A stretch of DNA of 64,000 nt from Pseudomonas sp. G.S.17 (lineage in GTDB: Bacteria; Pseudomonadota; Gammaproteobacteria; Pseudomonadales; Pseudomonadaceae), in assembly GCF_038096165.1 (NCBI RefSeq), contig NZ_CP151076.1, positions 186,001-250,000 of the forward strand. Reading direction: 5' to 3'. The position numbers and the translations under genes were made by a program. The stretch's first letter is position 1. Every line of letters starts with the position of its first letter. The notes below the pieces were generated by a model. The model had not been told where the DNA came from. It did no database searches and saw nothing but the letters and a program-made list of their open reading frames with translations. Below are positions 9,917-19,805 of this stretch, piece by piece.

Positions 9917-11218
9917 ATGTCAACAGTGCCCTCAAGTACCGCGCAGCCCTCGCGCCCGCTGACCCGTAACGACTACAAGACGTTGTCGCTGTCCGCATTG
10001 GGCGGCGCGCTGGAATTTTACGATTTCATCATTTTCGTGTTTTTTGCGACCGTGGTCGGCAAGCTGTTCTTCCCCGTGGACATGCCGGAATGGCTGCGCA
10101 TGATGCAGACCTTCGGCATCTTCGCTGCCGGTTACCTGGCCCGACCGCTGGGCGGCATCATCATGGCGCACTTCGGCGACCTGCTGGGGCGCAAGAAGAT
10201 GTTCACCTTGAGCATTTTCATGATGGCGGTCCCGACCCTGATCATGGGTTTGTTACCGACTTACGCACAAATTGGTATGTGGGCACCGATCCTGCTGTTG
10301 CTGATGCGCGTGATCCAGGGCGCAGCCATTGGCGGCGAAGTGCCGGGCGCCTGGGTGTTCGTCTCCGAGCACGTTCCAGCGCGACATATCGGCTACGCCT
10401 GCGGCACGCTGACCTGCGGCCTGACCGCCGGGATTTTGCTGGGTTCGCTGGTCGCCACCTTCATCAACAGCATCTATACCCCGATTGAAGTGGCCGATTT
10501 CGCCTGGCGTATCCCGTTTCTGCTCGGCGGCGTGTTCGGTCTGTTGTCGGTTTACCTGCGCCGCTGGCTGCACGAAACACCGGTGTTCGCCGAGCTGCAA
10601 CTGCGCAAGGCCCTGGCCGAAGAAGTGCCGCTCAAGGCGGTATTGCGCGATCATCGCGGCGCCGTCGCCATTTCGATGCTGCTGACCTGGCTGCTGTCGG
10701 CGGGCGTTATCGTGGTTATCCTGATGACCCCGACCATTCTGCAAAGCGCGACGTTCGGCTTCCCGGCGGCCGTGGCCTTGAAGGCTAACAGCCTGGCGAT
10801 TGTGTTCCTGAGCCTGGGCTGCATCGGTGCCGGTGCGCTGGCTGACCGTTTTGGCGCGGGTTGGGTGTTCCTGCTCGGTAGCCTTGGATTGCTGATCACT
10901 TCGTGGACGCTGTATCACAGCCTCGGCGCGCACCCGGACTGGTTGTTCCCGCTGTATGCGGTAACCGGCCTGTTCGTCGGCACCATCGGCGCGGTGCCCT
11001 ATGTGATGGTCAAGGCATTCCCGGCACCCGTGCGCTTCTCGGGTCTGTCGTTCTCCTACAACCTGTCGTACGCCATCTTCGGTGGCCTGACGCCGATGGT
11101 CGTGACCTTCATGCTCAAGTCCAGCCCGATGGGCCCGGCGTGGTATGTGGCTGCGTTGTGCTGCATGGGCATGGGGCTGGGTGTGTATTTGCTGAAGACC
11201 GAAGTGCATCGCAGCTAG
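9917..11218 (+). CDS. MHS-type major facilitator transporter
   Basis: A 433-residue inner-membrane protein with about 12 helices. It begins like the metabolite:H+ symporter group (GGALEFYDFIIFVFFA), and the loop between helices 2 and 3 reads HFGDLLGRKKMF, the GDxxGRK-like MFS motif. A second such loop (GALADRFGAG) lies mid-protein. The ATG at 9917 follows AGAAGAAG at good spacing. The frame starting at 9518 is rejected. Organic acids or osmolytes are usual substrates of this group, but nothing nearby identifies one. Confidence 0.88.
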   Translation: MSTVPSSTAQPSRPLTRNDYKTLSLSALGGALEFYDFIIFVFFATVVGKLFFPVDMPEWLRMMQTFGIFAAGYLARPLGGIIMAHFGDLLGRKKMFTLSIFMMAVPTLIMGLLPTYAQIGMWAPILLLLMRVIQGAAIGGEVPGAWVFVSEHVPARHIGYACGTLTCGLTAGILLGSLVATFINSIYTPIEVADFAWRIPFLLGGVFGLLSVYLRRWLHETPVFAELQLRKALAEEVPLKAVLRDHRGAVAISMLLTWLLSAGVIVVILMTPTILQSATFGFPAAVALKANSLAIVFLSLGCIGAGALADRFGAGWVFLLGSLGLLITSWTLYHSLGAHPDWLFPLYAVTGLFVGTIGAVPYVMVKAFPAPVRFSGLSFSYNLSYAIFGGLTPMVVTFMLKSSPMGPAWYVAALCCMGMGLGVYLLKTEVHRS

Positions 11219-11233
11219 GCGATTGCACGGGTA

Positions 11234-11263
11234 AAAATCGCAGGCCCGCTTTGGCAGGCCTGC
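11234..11263 (-). terminator. Terminator of the delta-60 repeat gene
   Basis: GCAGGCC and GGCCTGC form a 7-bp stem. On the minus strand it is followed by ATTTTT. It sits 10 bp past the end of the minus-strand gene and 15 bp past the convergent transporter gene, so it may serve both. Confidence 0.65.
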
Positions 11264-11272
11264 ACTCTGGCT

Positions 11273-12637
11273 TCATACCTTGATGGCAAGTACCGCGCCG
11301 GAACCTTCGGCTGCGCCAGCGCAAAGGATTGTTCGCGGATTTGAACCCTCTACGACGTAGCTGCCCCTGGGGAAAAACGATGCACCTGGCGGTGAGCCTA
11401 CACTCGAGCCTTCAGTAAAACTTGTATCGGGTTCACCCGTTGAATGGAATCTGCCAGCTACGGACCAGCTATCGGTTGGTGTGCCGCCGTTGCCGAAAAC
11501 CACGATCTTCCCCGCCTTGTCTATTAATGTTCTTGCATCGTTCCAGAAGTCATACGTGGAAGTCGGATGAAGCCGCAGATAAACCGGCTTGCCATTATTG
11601 AAGCGTTCATCAGGCTTGCCATTGGGTAGGCATCTTGCAAGCAGGCTTTCCTCAATTCTCAACTCCCGATTGAAATGTAATCCAGTGACCAATAGATGGC
11701 TTTCATCGCTGGTGATCGAAACATCCATAACTTGATGTTCCTCAGCAGGCTCCAGGTCCACAAAACTATTTTGACCAAAGTTCGGGTCAAAGTTGCCATC
11801 CGTGTCGAGTCGAGTCATGAATCCCACTGTGTAACCTGCGGGAACCGGATAATAGCCGTAAGTGAGAAGTCGGGTCCCCGCTTCTACTAATTTCAAACCG
11901 TAAAGCTGGGTGCCTTTTGCTGCCGAGCGTTGTAATTCCAGAATACCTTGCCCAGCGAAACTTTCGTCCAGCCGACCATCCGGAGTCAGCTTGATCAACA
12001 ATGAGCCTAATGGTCCTTCTTCTGCGATGGTTGCTGCCATGATGATCTTTCCATCAGCTAACACCACCGTACCGACGAACCTGAGAGGTCTGTTCGCAAG
12101 CGATGTAATGTTGAGTACGCCTTCGTTGCCAAAGCTTGTATCCGCGCTACCGTCAGGCTCCAGTCGAGTCATCATTACATGGAGAAACTGAGTATCTAAA
12201 AAACGCCGGTGTACCCCGATGACTAGTAGTTTGCCGTTGTTAAGCTCAATGATTTGCTGGGGGAATGAATAGTCGGTCGCTCCGAATCTGATATCAACAG
12301 TACCGTCACCGCGAGTACCGAATGACGTATCAATATTGCCCCTGGCGTCAAAGCATACAACGCCGGAGTTATTTATATCGGGATCAGGGTTGTCTAGGGT
12401 AAAACCTTCATAGTAAGAGGCCAGGTACTTCGAGCCGGTGCGCAACTGCACAAGAGAGGACACCCAGAATGTCCGACGTCCACCCATAGTGATCAGTAAC
12501 TTCCCGTCGCGACCAAAAGTTTCATCATAGTGCAGGGGATTCAGAGGCGATGCGCGATCTGAACTATTTCCTTGAGTCGGCGCTTTGAATGCCTGTTCTT
12601 CCAATGCCAAGTGTTTACCACTAAATGTGAATTCCAT
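11273..12637 (-). CDS. Delta-60 repeat protein
   Basis: A 454-residue protein made of repeats of about 50-60 residues, each with a D-x-S/N-F-x-x-x-G turn (DTSFGTRGDG, DTSFGNEGVL, DESFAGQGIL, DPNFGQNSFV, DTSFTEGSSV) followed by a strand like GKLLVIG or GKIIMAA. This is the 'delta-60 repeat' pattern, probably a beta-propeller. No signal peptide or membrane segment is visible. The ATG at 12637 is chosen because GGAG lies 9 nt before it; the ATG at 12652 has no site. The DNA is less G+C-rich than its neighbours, hinting at acquisition. Function unknown. Confidence 0.75.
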   Translation of the reverse strand: MEFTFSGKHLALEEQAFKAPTQGNSSDRASPLNPLHYDETFGRDGKLLITMGGRRTFWVSSLVQLRTGSKYLASYYEGFTLDNPDPDINNSGVVCFDARGNIDTSFGTRGDGTVDIRFGATDYSFPQQIIELNNGKLLVIGVHRRFLDTQFLHVMMTRLEPDGSADTSFGNEGVLNITSLANRPLRFVGTVVLADGKIIMAATIAEEGPLGSLLIKLTPDGRLDESFAGQGILELQRSAAKGTQLYGLKLVEAGTRLLTYGYYPVPAGYTVGFMTRLDTDGNFDPNFGQNSFVDLEPAEEHQVMDVSITSDESHLLVTGLHFNRELRIEESLLARCLPNGKPDERFNNGKPVYLRLHPTSTYDFWNDARTLIDKAGKIVVFGNGGTPTDSWSVAGRFHSTGEPDTSFTEGSSVGSPPGASFFPRGSYVVEGSNPRTILCAGAAEGSGAVLAIKV

Positions 12638-12818
12638 TTGTTGAGTCTCCATAACTTGATATTTATTAAACGTTAATAGGTTCTGTTAAGCATATGCAGA
12701 GGGTGGAGTGCAACGAGATTTATTGGCAATTGGCCGATAAAAATTTATCGCGAGGGGTTATGTTGCCCAGAGCGTGATAGACCGCACGTATCAACAGACA
12801 AAAGCCATGTTGGTGAAA

Positions 12819-12862
12819 GAGTCACGCAACTGTCACAATCTTTTCATAAAGTCGTCACGCCG
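12819..12862 (+). promoter_or_regulatory. Pho box array before pstS
   Basis: Four successive 11-bp units match the PhoB half-site: GAGTCACGCAA, CTGTCACAATC, TTTTCATAAAG and TCGTCACGCCG. The central pair (12830-12847) is a clear CTGTCAN4-type Pho box. The array ends about 55 bp before the pstS start. Two PhoB dimers in tandem would fit strong induction under low phosphate. Confidence 0.8.
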
Positions 12863-12916
12863 CCCGCCAATACTGACGGTCACGGATTTTTTGACTCACC
12901 TCGCTCGGAGCAAGGT

Positions 12917-13912
12917 ATGAAACTCAAGCGTTTGATGACTGCACTGACCTTCGTAGCCGCTGGCGTGGCGACTGCCCATTCCTTTGCCGCTGTTGATCCT
13001 GCGATCAAGCCTTATGTGAAGACCTCCGGCGTGTCGGGCAATCTGTCCAGTGTGGGTTCCGATACCCTCGCGAACCTCATGACGTTGTGGGCCGAGGCCT
13101 ACAAGAAAGAATATCCCAGCGTAAACATTCAGATTCAGGCCGCTGGCTCGTCCACTGCGCCACCTGCCTTGACTGAAGGCACCGCCAACCTTGGGCCGAT
13201 GAGCCGCAAGATGAAGGACGGTGAGCTGTCGGCTTTCGAGCAACGGCACGGCTACAAACCCACGGCGATCCCGGTTGCAGTCGATGCGCTGGCGGTTTTC
13301 GTGCACAAGGACAACCCGATCAAAGGCCTGACCATGGCGCAAGTGGACGCGATTTTCTCCGCCACTCGCCTGTGCGGTGCCAAGACTGATGCCAAGACCT
13401 GGGCCGACGTCGGTGTTACCGGTGACCTGGCAGGCAAGCCGATCCAATTGTTTGGCCGCAACTCGGTCTCCGGCACGTATGGCTACTTCAAGGAAGAAGC
13501 GCTGTGCAAAGGCGACTTCAAGGCCAACGTCAATGAACAGCCTGGCTCGGCTTCGGTGGTCAGCTCCATCAGCAGTTCGCTGAACGGCATCGGTTATTCG
13601 GGTATCGGTTATAAAACGTCCAGCGTGCGAACCGTGCCGCTGGCCAAGAAAGAAGGCGCCGAGTTCGTCGAAGACAACGAAGCCAACGCGCTGAACGGCA
13701 CGTATCCGCTGGCGCGCTTCCTTTATGTCTATGTTAATAAGGCACCCAACAAGCCACTCGCCCCGCTGGAAGCTGAATTCATCAAGCTGGTTCTGTCCCG
13801 GCAAGGTCAGGAAGTGGTCATGAAAGACGGCTATATCCCGCTGCCATCGAAGGTCGTGACCAAGGCTTTGGCGGATCTGGGCTTGCAGGAAGGTGCGGTC
13901 GCGGCGAAATAA
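12917..13912 (+). CDS. pstS: Phosphate ABC transporter, periplasmic binding protein
   Basis: Captures inorganic phosphate in the periplasm and hands it to PstCA. The 331 residues begin with a signal peptide ([24 protein letters not shown]). The mature part has the PstS-like phosphate-contact blocks [28 protein letters not shown] and GIGYSGIGY. The ATG at 12917 follows GGAG. It has its own Pho-box promoter and a strong terminator before pstC, so it can be made in excess over the membrane parts. Confidence 0.95.
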   Translation: MKLKRLMTALTFVAAGVATAHSFAAVDPAIKPYVKTSGVSGNLSSVGSDTLANLMTLWAEAYKKEYPSVNIQIQAAGSSTAPPALTEGTANLGPMSRKMKDGELSAFEQRHGYKPTAIPVAVDALAVFVHKDNPIKGLTMAQVDAIFSATRLCGAKTDAKTWADVGVTGDLAGKPIQLFGRNSVSGTYGYFKEEALCKGDFKANVNEQPGSASVVSSISSSLNGIGYSGIGYKTSSVRTVPLAKKEGAEFVEDNEANALNGTYPLARFLYVYVNKAPNKPLAPLEAEFIKLVLSRQGQEVVMKDGYIPLPSKVVTKALADLGLQEGAVAAK

Positions 13913-13963
13913 TCGTGAACCCGGCGAGGCTTGCTTGAATCAGGCCGCGCTATTAACTGTACA

Positions 13964-13998
13964 GTCCGCTGCCAGGATCGTGGGTGGCGGGCTTTTTT
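13964..13998 (+). terminator. Terminator of pstS
   Basis: GTCCGCTGCC and GGTGGCGGGC pair over 10 bp (with G-T pairs) and are followed by six T. It lies 51 bp past the pstS stop and just before the Pho box of pstC. Confidence 0.75.
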
Positions 13999-14009
13999 GC
14001 GTCACCTCG

Positions 14010-14027
14010 CTGTAATGTTTTTGTCAT
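14010..14027 (+). promoter_or_regulatory. Pho box before pstC
   Basis: CTGTAATGTTTTTGTCAT matches the two-unit PhoB site (CTGTNATN4CTGTCAT type). It lies 22 bp before the pstC start, so pstCAB-phoU can respond to PhoB independently of pstS. Confidence 0.65.
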
Positions 14028-14049
14028 ACAGGACCGCTAGGGTGTGCGC

Positions 14050-16335
14050 ATGAATGATTTGGCCAAGCCTTCGATGAATCAGAATTCACCCGCCAAGCGC
14101 ATTGATTTCAATACGCCGCAGATGCAGCGCAAGCGCCGCGTGCGTGCTTTCAAGGACCGCTTGACCCGTTGGTACGTGGCCATCGGTGGCCTTGCCGTGC
14201 TGGCGGCGATCACCTTGATCTTCTTTTATCTGGCCTACGTCGTGGCGCCGCTGTTTCAAGGCGCAACCCTGACTCAGGAAAGCCCGGTCAAACCGGCCTG
14301 GTTGAACGACGCCGGCAAGCCGCTGATGCTGTCCATCGAGGAGCAGAATCAGGTCGGCATGCGGATTTCCGACCTGGGTGAAGCGGTGTTCTTCAATGCC
14401 CAGACCGGCGCGGAACTGCAACGCATCCGCTTGCCGTTGCCTGCTGGCGTGACCGTCGCGTCCATCGGCAAGGATCAGCCCGGCACGCCATTGATTGCCT
14501 TGGGTTTATCCAATGGTCAGGTTTTGGTGTTTCGCCACAGCTACCAGATCACCTACCCCAATGACCTGAAAACCGTCACCCCCGCGTTGCTCTGGCCCTA
14601 CGGTGAAGCGCCTTTGACCATTGATGATCAGGGCCGGGCGCTGGATCACGTCACGCTCAATGCCAATGGCGAAAGCCTGCTGATCGCCGCGTCGACCGGT
14701 CCGCAGCTGCACGTGTTGGGCCTTGAGCAAAAAGAAAACATGATGACCGGCGAGGTCAGCAACGAGCAAAGTCGTATTGATCTGCCGCAGTTATCGGAGA
14801 AGGTCAAAGCCATCTATATCGATCCGCGTCAGCAATGGCTGTATGTGATCAATGGCCGCGCCCAGGCCGACGTGTTCAGCCTGCGTGATCGCACGCTCAA
14901 TGGTCGCTATAAGCTGCTCGAAGACGGCAATGCCGAAATCACTGCCAGCACGCAATTGGTGGGCGGTATTTCGCTGATTATCGGCAACTCCAAAGGCGGC
15001 ATGGCCCAGTGGTTCATGGCCCGCGATGTAGATGGCGAACAGCGCCTGATGCACATTCGCGACTTCCAGATGAGCACCGCGCCTATCGTGCAGATCCGTG
15101 CCGAGCAGCGTCGCAAGGGTTTCATCGCCATGGACGCTTCCGGCAAGCTGGGCGTGTTCCACAGCACCGCGCATCGCACTTTGCTGGTTCAACAAGTCGC
15201 CGATGGTGCAGGGCTGATTACCCTGTCGCCGCGTGCCGACCAGATCATGGTCGAGCAGGGCGGCGCATTGTTGCCGATGGTCCTGAAAAATCCGCACCCG
15301 GAAGTGTCCTGGAGTTCACTGTGGGGCAAGGTCTGGTACGAAAACTATGACGAGCCTAAATACGTCTGGCAGTCCACGGCTTCCAACAGCGACTTCGAAC
15401 CCAAGCTGAGCCTCGCGCCACTGACCTACGGCACGCTGAAAGCCGCGTTCTACGCCATGCTGCTCGCCGCACCGCTGGCCATTGCCGCAGCAATCTATAC
15501 CGCTTACTTCATGGCACCGGCCATGCGCCGCAAGGTCAAGCCGGTGATCGAATTGATGGAAGCCATGCCGACGGTGATTCTCGGCTTCTTCGCCGGGCTG
15601 TTTCTGGCGCCGTATCTGGAAGGCCATTTACCGGGGATTTTCAGCCTGTTGCTGCTGACGCCGATTGGCATTCTGGTGGCCGGTTTCGTCTGGAGCCGCT
15701 TGCCTGATTCGATCCGTTTGCGAGTGCCCGATGGCTGGGAAAGCGCGATTCTGCTGCCGGTAGTGCTGCTGATCGGCTGGGCGTCGCTGGGCATGAGCCC
15801 GCATCTGGAGAACTGGTTCTTCGGCGGCGACATGCGTATGTGGATCTCCAATGATCTGGGCATTACCTACGATCAGCGCAACGCGCTGGTGGTTGGCATC
15901 GCCATGGGTTTCGCCGTCATCCCCAACATTTATTCGATTGCCGAGGACGCCGTATTCAGCGTGCCGCGCGGCCTGACCCTCGGTTCGCTGGCGCTGGGCG
16001 CCACGCCGTGGCAAACCCTGACCCGCGTGGTCATCCTCACCGCCAGCCCGGGGATTTTCTCGGCGTTGATGATCGGCATGGGCCGCGCGGTGGGCGAAAC
16101 CATGATCGTGCTGATGGCCACCGGCAACACGCCGATCATGGACATGAACCTGTTTGAAGGCATGCGAACGCTGGCGGCGAACGTCGCGGTGGAGATGCCG
16201 GAGTCGGAAGTGGGAGGCAGTCATTATCGAGTGTTGTTCCTCGCAGCCCTGGTGCTGCTGACGTTCACGTTCGTGATGAACACCTTGGCGGAGCTGATTC
16301 GTCAGCGTCTGCGCAAGCAATACTCGTCTCTCTAA
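14050..16335 (+). CDS. pstC: Phosphate ABC transporter permease PstC, long form
   Basis: One of two membrane subunits of the high-affinity phosphate importer. At 761 residues it is over twice the E. coli size. After a basic N-terminus and one membrane segment (about residues 38-60), some 400 residues form a strand-rich, probably periplasmic region. The standard permease half then starts near residue 470, with the EAA-type loop GSLALGATPWQTLTRVVILTASPG near residue 640 (positions 15985-16050). Long PstC proteins are known in Pseudomonas. The ATG at 14050 is preferred to the GTG at 14044. pstA follows after 15 bp. Confidence 0.92.
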   Translation: MNDLAKPSMNQNSPAKRIDFNTPQMQRKRRVRAFKDRLTRWYVAIGGLAVLAAITLIFFYLAYVVAPLFQGATLTQESPVKPAWLNDAGKPLMLSIEEQNQVGMRISDLGEAVFFNAQTGAELQRIRLPLPAGVTVASIGKDQPGTPLIALGLSNGQVLVFRHSYQITYPNDLKTVTPALLWPYGEAPLTIDDQGRALDHVTLNANGESLLIAASTGPQLHVLGLEQKENMMTGEVSNEQSRIDLPQLSEKVKAIYIDPRQQWLYVINGRAQADVFSLRDRTLNGRYKLLEDGNAEITASTQLVGGISLIIGNSKGGMAQWFMARDVDGEQRLMHIRDFQMSTAPIVQIRAEQRRKGFIAMDASGKLGVFHSTAHRTLLVQQVADGAGLITLSPRADQIMVEQGGALLPMVLKNPHPEVSWSSLWGKVWYENYDEPKYVWQSTASNSDFEPKLSLAPLTYGTLKAAFYAMLLAAPLAIAAAIYTAYFMAPAMRRKVKPVIELMEAMPTVILGFFAGLFLAPYLEGHLPGIFSLLLLTPIGILVAGFVWSRLPDSIRLRVPDGWESAILLPVVLLIGWASLGMSPHLENWFFGGDMRMWISNDLGITYDQRNALVVGIAMGFAVIPNIYSIAEDAVFSVPRGLTLGSLALGATPWQTLTRVVILTASPGIFSALMIGMGRAVGETMIVLMATGNTPIMDMNLFEGMRTLAANVAVEMPESEVGGSHYRVLFLAALVLLTFTFVMNTLAELIRQRLRKQYSSL

Positions 16336-16350
16336 GGAAGGTAGAAGTTC

Positions 16351-18021
16351 GTGAAAAAGAACTCCCTCAAGAGCTGGTTCAAAAGCGGCGCCCCCGGCGT
16401 CTGGATGAGTGCGGGTGCCGTCTCCATTGCCGTGATCATGACCATCGGCCTGCTGGCGGTGATCGCCGTGCGCGGCCTCGGGCATTTCTGGCCGGCGGAC
16501 CTGACCTACGCGCAGTACGACGTACCCAATCAGGAAAAGCACGTTCTGATCGGTGAAGTGGTTGAGCAGGAGCAAGTGCCGCGCGCCCGCTTGAAAGGCT
16601 CAGGCTTGCCGGTGCCCGATGCAGGTCCGGAATTCATGACCCGCGAGCTGGTCAAGGTCGGCAATCGCGACCTCAATCCCAGTGATTTCACCTGGGTGGT
16701 GGGCGAATGGCTGGCCGAACAGAGCAAACCACCGGAACTGATGACCCTGGAACGCCGCGAGTGGGGCAACTTCTACGGTTATCTGGTCAACGTGAAGGAA
16801 AACGGCAAGATCGTTGCTGAAGGCGAGGCGGCCTGGCCGACCCTGCAGGAACGCATCCAGCGCATCAATAGCCTGGCGCGCGAACTGTACGGGCTGGAAA
16901 AGAAAGACATCGGCGCCATCAACCACGGCATTGAACGTTTGCGTCTGCAGGCTCGCAAACTGGAGCTGGAAGGCAAGCTTGACCCGCAAGCCCAGGCCGA
17001 CATGGCCAGCGAGCGCGCCGAGCTCGACAGTCGCTATAAAGACATCGAAGCGAAACTGGGCGCGCTGCACACCGCCTTCGACCGCGACAGCCTGACCGCT
17101 CGGGATGCCAACGGCAAAGAGGTGGAAATCAGCCTCGGCAAAGTCGTGCATGCCTATCAGCCCAACGCCATGGGCACCTTCACCAAGCTGGGTTTCTATT
17201 TCAAGAAGCTCTGGGAATTCCTCAGCGAAGACCCGCGTGAAGCCAACACCGAAGGCGGCATCTTCCCGGCGATTTTCGGCACGGTGATGATGACCTTGAT
17301 CATGGCGGTGATCGTCACCCCATTTGGCGTGTTGGCGGCGGTTTATCTGCGCGAATACGCCCGGCAAGGCCCAGTGACGCGCCTGATCAGAATCGCGGTG
17401 AACAATCTGGCCGGCGTTCCGGCGATTGTCTACGGCGTGTTCGGCCTGGGTTTCTTCGTTTATGTGCTGGGCGGTTCGGTGGATCGGCTGTTCTTCCCCG
17501 AAGCCTTGCCCGCGCCAACCTTCGGCACGCCGGGCTTGCTCTGGGCGTCATTGACGCTGGCGCTGCTGGCCGTGCCGGTGGTGATCGTCGCCACCGAAGA
17601 AGGTTTGGCGCGCATCCCGCGCACTTTGCGCGAAGGCTCGCTGGCGTTGGGCGCAACCAAGGCTGAAACCCTGTGGAAGATCGTTTTGCCCATGGCCAGC
17701 CCGGCGATGATGACCGGCCTGATTCTCGCCGTGGCCCGCGCCGCTGGCGAAGTGGCGCCGCTGATGCTGGTGGGTGTGGTCAAGCTGGCACCGTCGCTGC
17801 CGTTGGATGGCAACTACCCTTATCTGCATCTGGACCAAAAGATCATGCACCTGGGTTTCCATATTTACGACGTCGGCTTCCAAAGCCCGAATGTCGAGGC
17901 CGCACGCCCGCTGGTGTATGCCACGGCGTTGCTGCTGGTGTTGGTGATCGCCTTGCTCAACCTGTCGGCGGTGGCGATTCGTAACCATCTGCGCGAGAAA
18001 TACAAAGCGCTGGACAGCTGA
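16351..18021 (+). CDS. pstA: Phosphate ABC transporter permease PstA, long form
   Basis: Second membrane subunit of the Pst importer. It has 556 residues, against about 300 in E. coli. A membrane segment near residues 19-45 is followed by a long, charged, partly coiled-coil insert (to about residue 305) before the usual permease core. The core shows the EAA-type loop EGSLALGATKAETLWK near residue 430 and the late block AAGEVAPLMLVGVV. The GTG start follows AAGGAAGG. The inserts in PstC and PstA are both on the periplasmic side by topology, so they may contact each other or PstS. Confidence 0.92.
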   Translation: MKKNSLKSWFKSGAPGVWMSAGAVSIAVIMTIGLLAVIAVRGLGHFWPADLTYAQYDVPNQEKHVLIGEVVEQEQVPRARLKGSGLPVPDAGPEFMTRELVKVGNRDLNPSDFTWVVGEWLAEQSKPPELMTLERREWGNFYGYLVNVKENGKIVAEGEAAWPTLQERIQRINSLARELYGLEKKDIGAINHGIERLRLQARKLELEGKLDPQAQADMASERAELDSRYKDIEAKLGALHTAFDRDSLTARDANGKEVEISLGKVVHAYQPNAMGTFTKLGFYFKKLWEFLSEDPREANTEGGIFPAIFGTVMMTLIMAVIVTPFGVLAAVYLREYARQGPVTRLIRIAVNNLAGVPAIVYGVFGLGFFVYVLGGSVDRLFFPEALPAPTFGTPGLLWASLTLALLAVPVVIVATEEGLARIPRTLREGSLALGATKAETLWKIVLPMASPAMMTGLILAVARAAGEVAPLMLVGVVKLAPSLPLDGNYPYLHLDQKIMHLGFHIYDVGFQSPNVEAARPLVYATALLLVLVIALLNLSAVAIRNHLREKYKALDS

Positions 18022-18094
18022 TTTGCAACAGCACCGCTCCCTCAATGAAGGCGGGCGGTTCGATGAACAGAATGCTTAGCACCGGGAGCAATCC

Positions 18095-18928
18095 ATGCAG
18101 CAAGACAACCCGACCCACGGCGTCAACATGACGACCCTGGGCCGCAAGCGACAAGGCCTGCATCTGGCCGACGAGACCGTGGCCATCGAAGTGCCGGGGC
18201 TGAATCTGTTTTATGACGACAAACAGGCGCTGTTCGATATCAGCCTGAATATCCCCAAGCAACGGGTGACGGCGTTCATCGGCCCGTCCGGTTGTGGCAA
18301 GTCGACACTGCTGCGCACGTTTAATCGCATGAATGATCTGGTCGATGGCTGCCGTGTCGACGGTTCCATCAACCTGTGGGGCCATGACATCTATCGCAAG
18401 GGCGAAGATGTTGCCGAATTGCGCCGGCGCGTCGGCATGGTGTTCCAGAAGCCCAATCCGTTCCCCAAGACCATCTACGAAAACGTGGTCTACGGCTTGC
18501 GGATTCAGGGCATCAACAAGAAACGCGTGCTCGATGAGGCCGTGGAATGGGCGCTCAAGGGTGCTGCGCTGTGGGACGAGGTCAAGGATCGCCTGCACGA
18601 GTCCGCTTTGGGCTTGTCCGGCGGTCAGCAGCAACGTCTGGTCATCGCCCGCACCATCGCGGTCGAGCCTGAAGTGTTGCTGCTGGACGAACCCTGTTCG
18701 GCACTTGATCCGATTTCGACACTAAAAGTCGAAGAACTGATCTACGAACTGAAATCCAAATACACCATTGTGATCGTTACCCACAACATGCAGCAGGCGG
18801 CGCGGGTCTCGGATTACACCGCATTCATGTACATGGGCAAACTGGTCGAGTTCGGTGACACAGACACACTGTTCACCAATCCGGCGAAAAAACAGACGGA
18901 AGACTACATCACCGGTCGTTATGGCTAG
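18095..18928 (+). CDS. pstB: Phosphate ABC transporter ATPase
   Basis: Cytoplasmic ATPase that powers PstCA. The 277 residues contain Walker [10 protein letters not shown] (about residues 64-72), the PstB-typical RTFNRMNDL after it, the signature LSGGQQQR (about 174-181) and Walker [13 protein letters not shown]. The ATG follows GGGAG. It lies 73 bp after pstA and 74 bp before phoU, in the same operon. Confidence 0.97.
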   Translation: MQQDNPTHGVNMTTLGRKRQGLHLADETVAIEVPGLNLFYDDKQALFDISLNIPKQRVTAFIGPSGCGKSTLLRTFNRMNDLVDGCRVDGSINLWGHDIYRKGEDVAELRRRVGMVFQKPNPFPKTIYENVVYGLRIQGINKKRVLDEAVEWALKGAALWDEVKDRLHESALGLSGGQQQRLVIARTIAVEPEVLLLDEPCSALDPISTLKVEELIYELKSKYTIVIVTHNMQQAARVSDYTAFMYMGKLVEFGDTDTLFTNPAKKQTEDYITGRYG

Positions 18929-19002
18929 GTGAAATGCGCTTCGTCAGCCCTGAACCACCGCTGCGTTTTCGCACTTAATCGGACGTTCCAAGGACACCAA
19001 GC

Positions 19003-19764
19003 ATGATTCATAAAGACAGCCTCACGCATCACATCTCACAACAGTTCAACGCCGAGCTTGAAGAAGTGCGTAGCCATTTGCTCGAAATGGGCGGATTGGT
19101 CGAGAAGCAGGTCAATGATGCGGTGACCGCCTTGATCGAAGCCGATTCCGGGCTGGCCCAGCGGGTTCGTGAGGTCGACGACCGCATCAACCAGATGGAG
19201 CGCAATATCGACGAGGAATGCCTGCGCATTCTTGCCCGTCGGCAGCCAGCGGCCTCGGACCTGCGCCTGATCATCAGCATCTCCAAGTCGGTGATCGACC
19301 TGGAACGCATCGGTGACGAAGCCACCAAGATCGCCCGTCGCGCCATCCAGCTGTGCGAAGAAGGCGAATCGCCGCGCGGTTACGTCGAAGTGCGGCACAT
19401 CGGCGACCAGGTACGCAACATGGTCCGCGATGCGCTGGACTCCTTTGCGCGCTTCGACGCCGAGCTGGCCTTGTCGGTTGCCCAATACGACAAGATCATC
19501 GACCGCGAATACAAGACCGCGCTGCGTGAGCTGGCGACCTACATGATGGAAGACCCGCGCTCCATTTCCCGGGTTCTCAACGTGATCTGGGTGCTGCGCT
19601 CGCTGGAACGCATCGGCGACCATGCGCGTAACATTTCCGAGCTGGTCATCTATCTTGTGCGCGGCACCGACGTGCGCCACATGGGCCTCAAGCGCATGAA
19701 AGAAGAAGTGCAGGGTATATCCACCGAAACTCCTAATGTTCCGGGCCAAGCTGACGATAAATAA
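19003..19764 (+). CDS. phoU: Phosphate signalling protein PhoU
   Basis: Links Pst transport to the PhoR kinase, keeping the Pho regulon off when phosphate is plentiful. The 253 residues fold as two similar three-helix bundles. The first has DRINQMERNIDEEC and LIISISKSVIDLERIGDEATKIARR; the second repeats the pattern with LRSLERIGDHARNISE. These ERIGDE/ERIGDH sites are the metal-binding repeats of the family. It is the last gene of pstCAB-phoU, closed by a perfect terminator. Confidence 0.96.
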   Translation: MIHKDSLTHHISQQFNAELEEVRSHLLEMGGLVEKQVNDAVTALIEADSGLAQRVREVDDRINQMERNIDEECLRILARRQPAASDLRLIISISKSVIDLERIGDEATKIARRAIQLCEEGESPRGYVEVRHIGDQVRNMVRDALDSFARFDAELALSVAQYDKIIDREYKTALRELATYMMEDPRSISRVLNVIWVLRSLERIGDHARNISELVIYLVRGTDVRHMGLKRMKEEVQGISTETPNVPGQADDK

Positions 19765-19773
19765 GACTGCCTG

Positions 19774-19805
19774 CGAAAAAAAACGCCCAGCATGCTGGGC
19801 GTTTT
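19774..19805. terminator. Terminator after phoU
   Basis: AACGCCCAGCA and its exact complement TGCTGGGCGTT form an 11-bp palindrome, with seven or more A before it and four T after. It can work in both directions and closes the pstCAB-phoU transcript. Confidence 0.85.
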
